From Flavobacteriaceae bacterium (GTDB taxonomy: Bacteria; Bacteroidota; Bacteroidia; Flavobacteriales; Flavobacteriaceae), in contig JAUVCP010000148.1 in assembly GCA_030590765.1 (NCBI GenBank), positions 1-6,080 on the forward strand: a stretch of DNA of 6,080 nt, read 5' to 3'. Positions 1-5,145 of this stretch are shown here, in pieces. Each line of letters begins with the position of its first letter. Positions within the stretch are counted from its first letter, which is position 1. The position numbers were made by a program, and so were the translations under genes. Under the pieces are notes generated by a model. That model was given only the letters and a program-made list of their open reading frames with translations. It made no database searches and was not told the origin of the DNA.

Positions 1-117
1 ACCTAGCCGGCGAGAAAGTTCACTCCATTCTTTTTTATTAACATTTTCAAAGTTATAAACAAAGAAAAAAGAAACCAAAAAAGAAACTCTCTACATCATT
101 ATCATCATATAATTTAT
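1..117. other. Left-edge stretch with no assignable gene
   Basis: This is A/T-rich sequence at the window edge. On the minus strand one frame is open from just after a TAG at 91-93 to position 1 and beyond the window. It reads as a Phe/Val-rich stretch followed by FENVNKKEWSELSRRLG. There is no ATG in that frame and no family I can name. It could be the start of a gene running off the edge, a relic, or a translated dispersed repeat. Another minus frame gives only a 13-residue ORF beginning MLIKKNGV. I make no functional call. Confidence 0.3.
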
Positions 118-352
118 TTAAGTTAATTTTACAAATACAAACCTAAAGGCCGGCGTGGCAGGATGATAGTTCTTTTTGGTTATTTTGTTGAATTTAAAAA
201 GGATGATCTTATCAAAACCCAGCTTTTCAGCTTCAATAATTCGTTGTTCTATACGGTTTAGAGCTCTTATTTCTTCTACCAGACCAACTTCAGCAGCAAA
301 ACAAACGTTTTGCGGTATTGCCACCTCTTCATTGGAAGACTAAATAGCACAA
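118..352 (-). pseudogene. radA: Broken partial copy of radA (3' part only)
   Basis: On the minus strand this reads as the C-terminal, Lon-like part of RadA. Positions 149-352 align without gaps to 1836-2039 of the intact radA downstream (RadA residues about 371-439), with about 25 differences in 204 bp. The copy is broken in three ways. The codon matching Leu in CAILSSNEE is TAG (340-342). The conserved Gly of the GLAGEIR segment is Glu (GLVEEIR). After HPATPA the match ends abruptly and a foreign tail, FRFVFVKLT, runs to the stop at 118. There is no zinc finger or ATPase core. A GTG at 322-324 could in principle start a 68-residue peptide, but the piece lacks every catalytic element of RadA, so it is called a relic. 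Upstream of 352 the similarity stops. It is most simply a leftover of recombination at the radA 3' end. Confidence 0.85.
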
Positions 353-452
353 TTACATTATCAATGTATGGGTTTAGAATTGTTTTATGTAAAAGACAGT
401 CTGAGCACAGAGGAAAATAAAGTTCAAAATAATTAGAGAGAATAGCATACTC

Positions 453-473
453 TTACTAATTATAAATTAGTAA
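453..473. promoter_or_regulatory. Perfect A/T-rich dyad in the leader of the beta-barrel gene
   Basis: TTACTAATT and AATTAGTAA form a perfect 9-bp inverted repeat around ATA, ending 17 bp before the ATG at 491. It could be an operator for a dimeric regulator, a weak hairpin in the 5' leader, or chance in such A/T-rich DNA. I could not place a convincing Bacteroidota -33/-7 (TTTG / TAnnTTTG) promoter between 353 and 490. That stretch otherwise holds nothing I can name. Confidence 0.35.
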
Positions 474-490
474 TAAAAAAAAATTAAAAT

Positions 491-1702
491 ATGAAAAAAT
501 TATTTCTTCTTATATTTTATTTAGTATTAAGTTTAAGTCTTTATTCGCAAACTCAATTTGAAAAGGGCTATTTTATTGACGATAATGATATTAGAACTAT
601 TTGTTTTATTAAAAATTTAGATTGGAATAAAAATCCAAATAAAATTGAATATAAAAAATCTGAAACTAGCGAATTAAATACGGCAACCGTTAAAAATATT
701 AAAGAATTTGGTTTCAGTAATATAAAATATAAAAGATTTACAGTTGATGTAGATAAATCAAGTACTTATCTTATTCAGTATAGCTATTCTAACAGACCTG
801 TGTTTAAATCCGAAACAGTATTTTTAAAGTTATTAGTTAAAGGAAATGTTAATTTGTATAGATATTCAGGAGAAAATAATAGACTATTTTTTTACAGTAT
901 AGATGATGTTAGTGCAACACAGTTAGTTTATAAAAAATATAAATCAACAGAAACCGAAATTAAGACAAATGAAAGTTACAAACAACAATTATTGAATAAT
1001 GTAAAATGTGATAGGATTACAGTTGAACAAATTAAGAAGCTCAAATATTTTGAGAATGATTTGGTGAAATTTTTCCAAAAATATAATACATGTGAGAATC
1101 TCGAAATTGAGTATAAAGAAAAAGAAAAAAAGGATCTTTTTAATTTAACAATTAGACCCGGATTAAATATAACAAAATTTAGTATCAATAGAGATGGAGT
1201 AACTAATCCTTCTGATATTGAAGTTGATTTCGGCAATGTGTTAGGTTTTAGGATTGGAGTTGAAACAGAATTTTTTATGCCATTCAATAATAATAAATGG
1301 TCAGTATTTTTAGAACCCATTTACAATCAATTTAGTGATACAGGCGAAAGGTTAAATTATGAAAATGGAAAGGTTGATATTCTATATAAAACATTAGAAG
1401 TACCGATTGGAATAAAGCATTATTTATATTTAAATCAAGAATCAAAATTTTTTATAAACGCTTCTTATGTTTTGATATTTGATTTAAATTCTAATGTTGA
1501 TTTTGAATATGAATATTCAAGAGATTTAGAGTTTACAAAAAGAAAAACAAATATTGCTTTTGGTATTGGATATTGCTTTAAAGACAGGTATGGATTAGAA
1601 ATTAAATATTTCCTTAATAAAAATAGAAATTTCGCGAATAGTAATGAATACCACTATCAAATACAAAACACATCATTAATATTTGGATATACTATTTTTT
1701 AA
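491..1702 (+). CDS. Secreted/outer-membrane beta-barrel family protein
   Basis: A 403-residue protein with a clear signal peptide: MKK, a hydrophobic core over about residues 4-17, and probable cleavage after Ser19 in LYSQ, a common flavobacterial ending. Residues about 25-200 form a globular domain (KGYFIDDND, KNLDWNKNP, LKLLVKGNVNLY) resembling a family I remember from other flavobacteria with unknown function, which is sometimes mislabelled. From about residue 216 the pattern becomes alternating beta strands (LFNLTIRPGLNITKFS onward) and ends in SLIFGYTIF. The final aromatic residue is typical of outer-membrane barrels, so the C-terminal half is probably a PorT/OmpA-like barrel. The ATG follows an A-rich leader and fits the signal peptide. 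Base composition is unusual: 601-660 is only 13% G+C, against 45% for 2041-2100 in radA. Together with the flanking partial radA repeats this suggests acquisition. The stop lies about 70 bp from the convergent radA stop. Location is fairly secure; function is unknown. Confidence 0.8.
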   Translation: MKKLFLLIFYLVLSLSLYSQTQFEKGYFIDDNDIRTICFIKNLDWNKNPNKIEYKKSETSELNTATVKNIKEFGFSNIKYKRFTVDVDKSSTYLIQYSYSNRPVFKSETVFLKLLVKGNVNLYRYSGENNRLFFYSIDDVSATQLVYKKYKSTETEIKTNESYKQQLLNNVKCDRITVEQIKKLKYFENDLVKFFQKYNTCENLEIEYKEKEKKDLFNLTIRPGLNITKFSINRDGVTNPSDIEVDFGNVLGFRIGVETEFFMPFNNNKWSVFLEPIYNQFSDTGERLNYENGKVDILYKTLEVPIGIKHYLYLNQESKFFINASYVLIFDLNSNVDFEYEYSRDLEFTKRKTNIAFGIGYCFKDRYGLEIKYFLNKNRNFANSNEYHYQIQNTSLIFGYTIF

Positions 1703-1774
1703 AAAAAATATTAAAACAACCTTATTTTATTTTGTATTGGATCAACCTCTTCAAAGCTAACAATTTTATTGTTG

Positions 1775-3151
1775 TCAAAACAAAACACTTACCACATCTT
1801 CAATTTTTGAAACTTTTATAATTTCAATCCCGCCTGCCGGCGTGGCAGGATGATAATTCTTTTTGGCTATTTTGTTGAATTTAGAAAGAATGATCTTTTC
1901 AAAACCTAGTTTTTCTGCTTCAATTATTCGTTGTTCTATCCTGTTGACGGCTCTAATTTCTCCCGCAAGACCAACTTCAGCAGCAAAACAAACGTTTTGT
2001 GGTATTGCTACCTCTTCATTAGAAGATAAAATTGCACAAACTACTGCCAGGTCAATTGCAGGATCTTCCACCTTGAGTCCGCCAGCGATATTTAAAAATA
2101 CATCTTTCGCTCCCAGTCTGAAACCAGCACGTTTTTCTAAAACTGCCAAAAGCATATTCAATCGTTTGATATTATATCCCGTGGAAGAACGTTGAGGTGT
2201 ACCATAAACAGCTGTACTTACCAAAGCCTGCACTTCAATCATCAGAGGACGCATACCTTCTAAAGTTGCGGAAATTGCTGTGCCGGTAAGGTCAGAATCT
2301 TTTTCAGAGATCAATATTTCTGATGGATTTGAAACTTCACGTAAACCAGTATTTAACATTTCATAAATTCCAAGTTCTGCTGTAGATCCAAATCTGTTTT
2401 TTTGTGCCCTAAGTATTCTGTAGGTATGATTTCTGTCTCCTTCAAACTGTAAAACAACATCCACCATATGCTCTAAGATCTTAGGCCCGGCTATGGCACC
2501 TTCTTTGGTAATATGACCAATTAAAATCACCGGGGTACTTGTTTCTTTGGCAAATTTGATCAACTCAGCTGCGGTTTCTCTTATTTGTGAAATACTTCCT
2601 GGTGAAGCCTCAATATAATCAGTATGTAATGTTTGAATAGAATCAATTACTACCACATCTGGGTTGGTTTGTTCAATGATCTTAAAAATGTTTTGGGTCT
2701 TTGTTTCGGTCAATATCAAGCAATTCTCATTCTTTCCTGCCAGTCTTTCTGCCCTCAATTTTATTTGCGACTGACTTTCTTCACCGGAAACATACAGTAC
2801 TTTATTTTGCATCAATAATGCAATTTGTAGTAATAAAGTCGATTTTCCTATACCGGGTTCACCTCCCAACAAAACAATGGATCCATTTACCAATCCACCA
2901 CCTAAAACTCTGTTTAATTCCTCATTATTAGTAGGAATTCTATCTTCGTCTGAAATAGATATTTCATTTATTTTTAAGGCTTTGGATACTTTTTTTTGTG
3001 TAGAAGTTTGTTTCCAGGAGCTTTTTTCTTCCTTTTGAATTACTTCTTCCACAATAGTATTCCATTCATTACATGAAGCACATTTTCCTACCCATTTAGG
3101 GAATTGTGCTCCGCAATTCTGACAAAAAAAAGTAGTTTTAGTTTTAGCCAT
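1775..3151 (-). CDS. radA: DNA repair protein RadA (Sms), intact
   Basis: A 458-residue RadA, the usual full length. This RecA-related ATPase helps process branched recombination intermediates (branch migration) in the cytoplasm. Residues 10-27 form the C4 zinc finger (Cys10, Cys13, Cys24, Cys27). GGEPGIGKST (96-105) is Walker A, VVVIDSIQ (166-173) is Walker B, and KNRFG (251-255) is the signature motif that separates RadA from RecA. The C-terminal third is the Lon-protease-like domain, including VGLAGEIR and HPATPAGG. The ATG at 3149-3151 fits the family start (MAKTKTTFFCQNCG). A copy of the dispersed palindromic repeat lies 20 bp upstream and must fall in or near its leader or promoter. Codons for residues about 371-439 are duplicated, in diverged form, at 149-352. 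The gene itself shows no damage. Confidence 0.97.
   Translation of the reverse strand: MAKTKTTFFCQNCGAQFPKWVGKCASCNEWNTIVEEVIQKEEKSSWKQTSTQKKVSKALKINEISISDEDRIPTNNEELNRVLGGGLVNGSIVLLGGEPGIGKSTLLLQIALLMQNKVLYVSGEESQSQIKLRAERLAGKNENCLILTETKTQNIFKIIEQTNPDVVVIDSIQTLHTDYIEASPGSISQIRETAAELIKFAKETSTPVILIGHITKEGAIAGPKILEHMVDVVLQFEGDRNHTYRILRAQKNRFGSTAELGIYEMLNTGLREVSNPSEILISEKDSDLTGTAISATLEGMRPLMIEVQALVSTAVYGTPQRSSTGYNIKRLNMLLAVLEKRAGFRLGAKDVFLNIAGGLKVEDPAIDLAVVCAILSSNEEVAIPQNVCFAAEVGLAGEIRAVNRIEQRIIEAEKLGFEKIILSKFNKIAKKNYHPATPAGGIEIIKVSKIEDVVSVLF
1836..2039 (-). repeat. Intact-side copy of the ~204-bp radA direct repeat
   Basis: This part of radA matches 149-352 in the same orientation without gaps, at about 88% identity. 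Of about 25 differences, roughly 15 are silent and about 10 change a codon, including the one giving a stop in the other copy. The two copies bracket the beta-barrel gene at 491-1702. At the left edge of the match lies a small dyad, CCTGCC-GGCGT-GGCAGG (1833-1849), and the similarity ends inside it. Confidence 0.85.
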
Positions 3152-3172
3152 TTTAAAAATTGTTTATTACTC

Positions 3173-3196
3173 GTTCTCAACTGCACTCAAACGGAC
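3173..3196 (+). repeat. Dispersed palindromic repeat, copy A (degenerate)
   Basis: It reads like the inverted complement of copy B, with the core CTCAACTGCACTCAAAC where the other copies have CTCGACTGCGCTCGA. All three CpG positions are CpA here. It ends CGGAC, a variant shared with copy D (GTCCG on the opposite strand). It lies 21 bp from the radA start codon and faces copy B across about 93 bp of A/T-rich sequence. Confidence 0.7.
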
Positions 3197-3289
3197 AGCC
3201 TTTTTTAAACTTTCAGATGGAGCATTAATAATTAATTTGTTTTGAATTTATTTAGCATCGATTAAAATCAAATTACTGAATAGAATTTT

Positions 3290-3314
3290 GTCAGTTCGAG
3301 CGCAGTCGAGAACT
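3290..3314 (-). repeat. Dispersed palindromic repeat, copy B
   Basis: It carries the core TCGAGCGCAGTCGAGA preceded by GTCAGT and followed by ACT. It lies 14 bp beyond the GIY-YIG stop codon. Compared with copy C read on the other strand it matches at 21 of 25 positions, including 16 in a row, so B and C form inverted ends around the nuclease gene. Each copy has internal dyad symmetry (TCGA...TCGA). Confidence 0.85.
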
Positions 3315-3328
3315 ATCCCATGCAAGAA

Positions 3329-3670
3329 CTATTCTTCAGGTTTATATTTATAATGTGTTGCGTTTCTACATTCGGATAATATTTGTAACATATCAAAATC
3401 TCCATTTGCTAAAGCTAATTTTTTCTTTGCACTCCATTTTTTAAGTTTCTTTTCAAAATAAATGGCTTGATTTACATCGTTGAATTCCTGATAAAAAATT
3501 AATTCAACCGGTCTTCTTCTATAGGTAAATGAAGATTTATTCTCTCCTTTCTGATGTTCCAAAAAACGTCTTTCCACATTATTCGTAAATCCCGTATATA
3601 ATAATCCATCTGAACATTTTAGGATATAAATATAGTAGATTTTCACAGCTTTAAATTTATTATTTCTCAT
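3329..3670 (-). CDS. Small GIY-YIG nuclease-domain protein
   Basis: A 113-residue protein that is essentially one GIY-YIG domain. YIY (13-15) and YTG (25-27) replace the canonical GIY and YIG, as is usual in this subfamily. ERRFLEH (33-39) supplies the conserved Arg and His, and Glu73 in YFEKKLKKW is the expected metal-binding Glu. The family cuts DNA, but the substrate of these short stand-alone members is generally unknown. The tail after residue about 95 (SECRNATHYKYKPEE) looks variable. I chose the ATG at 3668-3670; a TTG lies one codon upstream and a GTG at 3644-3646 would begin at VKIYYIY. Palindromic repeats sit 6 bp before the ATG and 14 bp after the stop, with further copies outside. 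This suggests, without proving, that gene and repeats move or persist together. It separates radA from lpxH and has no evident role in either pathway. Confidence 0.88.
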   Translation of the reverse strand: MRNNKFKAVKIYYIYILKCSDGLLYTGFTNNVERRFLEHQKGENKSSFTYRRRPVELIFYQEFNDVNQAIYFEKKLKKWSAKKKLALANGDFDMLQILSECRNATHYKYKPEE

Positions 3671-3676
3671 CAATAA

Positions 3677-3700
3677 TCTCTCGACTGCGCTCGAGATGAC
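3677..3700 (+). repeat. Dispersed palindromic repeat, copy C
   Basis: The core TCTCGACTGCGCTCGAGA is followed by TGAC. It contains a 6-bp stem (TCTCGA/TCGAGA) around CTGCGC. It lies only 6 bp upstream of the GIY-YIG ATG, so it is probably part of the leader of that gene. Its orientation is opposite to copies B and D. Confidence 0.85.
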
Positions 3701-3719
3701 AAATATATCAGATAAATAG

Positions 3720-3744
3720 ATTCCTCTTATCCTTTAAGAGGAAT
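3720..3744. repeat. Perfect 10-bp stem-loop between repeat copies C and D
   Basis: ATTCCTCTTA and TAAGAGGAAT pair perfectly around TCCTT. No T-run follows on either strand, so it is not a standard intrinsic terminator, though it lies 94-118 bp beyond the lpxH stop and could slow transcription or protect the 3' end of the lpxH message. A weaker 7-bp dyad (AATTGGT 3782-3788, ACCAATT 3806-3812) follows. The rest of 3701-3813 shows nothing further. Confidence 0.6.
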
Positions 3745-3813
3745 TAATCAATTTATAAATATTGAATATTAGTTCAGGCATAATTGGTTTATCAATTTGA
3801 GAGCCACCAATTT

Positions 3814-3838
3814 GTCCGTTCTAGCGCAGTCGAGAACT
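3814..3838 (-). repeat. Dispersed palindromic repeat, copy D, at the lpxH stop
   Basis: The core TAGCGCAGTCGAGAACT is preceded by GTCCGTTC. It shares the GTCCG end with copy A and has the same orientation as copy B. Its last base is the final base of the lpxH TGA stop codon (3838-3840, minus strand), so the repeat begins exactly where coding ends. With C it forms an inverted pair about 113 bp apart. Confidence 0.8.
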
Positions 3839-4590
3839 CAATTCTCAACCTTTTTCAACTCCAAATCCTTCCCATCAAAAACGGCATAAGTAAAATGACT
3901 GATCCAGTCACCGGTATTGATATATTTACTGTTCTTATTCAGTTGAATTTCCATAGGATAATGTCGATGACCAAAAACAAAAAAATCACAGTGTTTACTT
4001 TCTAATTTTCTTTTGGCATATTGTACCAGCCATTCATTATCCTCTCCTAAAAATTTCACATCCTCTTCTCCTGAGATCAATTTATTTTGGGTTGATAAAT
4101 ATTGCGCCAGCCACATTCCAATATCCGGATGTAACCATTTGTATAACCATCTTGAAAGTGGATTGGTAAAAACCTTTTTCATTCGTTTATAACCTTTATC
4201 TCCTGGTCCTAATCCATCTCCATGACCAATTAAAAATGTTTTATTGTTAAAAATAAATTCTTTTGGATCTCTATAAGTTGGGATATTCAATTCAGTTTCA
4301 AAATAGTCTTTCATCCAAAGATCATGGTTCCCAACAAAAAAATAAATTGGGATCCCACTATCTCTAATTTCTGCAAGTTTACCTAAAACTCTCACAAAAC
4401 CTTTTGGGACAACCGTTTTATATTCAAACCAAAAATCGAAAAGATCTCCCAATAAAAAAATAGCCTCGGCATCTTGTTTTATTTCATCCAGCCATTGTAT
4501 AAATTTGACTTCTCTTTCCCTACTTTTTTCAAGGGTTGGAATACCAAAATGCTGGTCGGAAGCAAAGTATATATTTTTTTGTTTATTCAT
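3838..4590 (-). CDS. lpxH: UDP-2,3-diacylglucosamine diphosphatase (LpxH type)
   Basis: A 250-residue metallophosphoesterase, close in length to characterised LpxH. LpxH removes UMP from UDP-2,3-diacylglucosamine to give lipid X, the fourth step of lipid A synthesis at the inner face of the inner membrane. Numbered from the ATG at 4588-4590, metal-site motifs are Asp12-Gln-His14, GDLFDFWF (Asp49, Asp52), GNHD (87-90), GHGDG (122-126) and GHRHYP (207-212). The segment FTNPLSRWLYKWLHPDIG matches the helical insert typical of LpxH rather than generic phosphoesterases. An in-frame ATG at 4621-4623 would add MSFPEKSGISN, but that stretch is encoded by a hairpin (4599-4616), and family proteins begin near KKIYFASD, so I prefer 4590. 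It follows queD closely and is probably co-transcribed. The stop codon abuts repeat copy D. Confidence 0.92.
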   Translation of the reverse strand: MNKQKNIYFASDQHFGIPTLEKSREREVKFIQWLDEIKQDAEAIFLLGDLFDFWFEYKTVVPKGFVRVLGKLAEIRDSGIPIYFFVGNHDLWMKDYFETELNIPTYRDPKEFIFNNKTFLIGHGDGLGPGDKGYKRMKKVFTNPLSRWLYKWLHPDIGMWLAQYLSTQNKLISGEEDVKFLGEDNEWLVQYAKRKLESKHCDFFVFGHRHYPMEIQLNKNSKYINTGDWISHFTYAVFDGKDLELKKVEN

Positions 4591-4598
4591 GTTTGAGA

Positions 4599-4616
4599 TT
4601 CCTGATTTCTCAGGAA
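4599..4616 (-). promoter_or_regulatory. Stem-loop with GAAA tetraloop just before lpxH
   Basis: On the minus strand TTCCTGA and TCAGGAA form a perfect 7-bp stem closed by GAAA, a stable GNRA-type tetraloop. It ends 8 bp before the preferred lpxH ATG (4590) and begins 16 bp after the queD stop. No U-run follows. It could set the relative expression of the two genes through RNA stability or translation. If lpxH starts at 4623 the hairpin would be inside the coding region. Confidence 0.5.
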
Positions 4617-4632
4617 AAGACATTGGTATATA

Positions 4633-5085
4633 TTAATTTTGATCATCTGCAAACCACTCGGCATAAGAATTCGCCGTTTCATACAATTTTAATGAATGCA
4701 AGGTAACTTCTTTTGGCAAAAGAGCTTTGATCCTATCTGCAAAATCAAACAACATATTCTCACTGGTTGGCTGATAAGGAACTAAAATAATTCGATGTGC
4801 ATTTTCTTCGATCGTATTTGCAAGCTTTTTGTGCGGAGAATTTGCATTAAGAACAAGGGCATGATCAAAAACATCAACAATCTCTTTTTTAACGATACGT
4901 TTCAGATCACCAAAATCCATTACCATTCCGTTCTTAGGATTTTCTCCATCATCAATTGGTTCTCCAATAACGGTTACATATAAATGATAACTGTGACCGT
5001 GAATATTTTTACATTTTCCATCGTAGCCATACAAAGCATGGGCAGATTCAAAATCAAAATGTTTGGTTATTCGTATTTTTTTCAT
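4633..5085 (-). CDS. queD: 6-carboxytetrahydropterin synthase / PTPS family (QueD)
   Basis: A 150-residue member of the 6-pyruvoyltetrahydropterin synthase fold, of usual length for bacterial QueD. It converts dihydroneopterin triphosphate to 6-carboxytetrahydropterin, the second step toward the 7-deazaguanine preQ0 and queuosine in tRNA; it is cytoplasmic. Zinc ligands are His16 (in FESAHAL) and His29/His31. The catalytic Cys25 stands in CKNIHGH, the CxxxHGH arrangement seen in QueD and PTPS. Asp74-His75 (FDHALVLN) supply the proton-relay pair, PTSEN (106-110) is the conserved substrate loop, and Glu136 (LYETANSYAEW) should anchor the pterin ring. The ATG at 5083-5085 is the family start. 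No other queuosine genes are visible, so the QueD assignment over other PTPS paralogues rests on motif and length. It sits between kbl and lpxH, likely in one transcript. Confidence 0.9.
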   Translation of the reverse strand: MKKIRITKHFDFESAHALYGYDGKCKNIHGHSYHLYVTVIGEPIDDGENPKNGMVMDFGDLKRIVKKEIVDVFDHALVLNANSPHKKLANTIEENAHRIILVPYQPTSENMLFDFADRIKALLPKEVTLHSLKLYETANSYAEWFADDQN

Positions 5086-5094
5086 AATTAAGAC

Positions 5095-5132
5095 ACCCCT
5101 AAACCCCCTCTCAAGAGAGGAGTTTTGGAGGT
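5095..5132. repeat. Imperfect palindromic repeat between kbl and queD
   Basis: A near-palindrome about 38 bp long. The arms ACCCCTAAACCCCCTCTC and GAGAGGAGTTTTGGAGGT face each other around AA, with 14 of 18 Watson-Crick pairs plus one wobble. It fills most of the 60-bp gap between kbl and queD, starting 13 bp after the kbl stop. No U-tract follows on the minus strand, so a true terminator is unlikely. The CCCCTAAAnCCCC pattern resembles dispersed palindromes I remember from flavobacterial genomes (memory, not a search). Its G/C-rich stem must affect read-through or RNA stability ahead of queD. Confidence 0.7.
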
Positions 5133-5145
5133 TATATTTTAAATA

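Noticed and set aside
976..1320. Minus-strand open frame within the beta-barrel gene
   Set aside because: It is antisense to a well-supported gene with a signal peptide, has no recognisable motifs, and open antisense frames are expected in such A/T-rich DNA.
1693..1710. T-run/A-run palindrome at the beta-barrel stop codon as a bidirectional terminator
   Set aside because: It is a pure A/T self-complement with almost no loop and no G/C stem; too weak to call.
1863..2195. Plus-strand open frame antisense to radA, plus others at 2633-2931
   Set aside because: They are shadows of the conserved radA coding sequence with no family signature.
3173..3838. The repeat patch as a CRISPR array
   Set aside because: Only four copies, in alternating orientation and with unequal spacing of about 93, 362 and 113 bp; no cas genes.
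3784..4005. Plus-strand open frame over the lpxH 3' end and repeat D
   Set aside because: It is antisense to LpxH motifs and partly encoded by a repeat; no independent support.
4795..4983. Plus-strand open frame antisense to queD; similarly 5701-5943 antisense to kbl
   Set aside because: Both lie opposite conserved active-site coding regions and show no domain.
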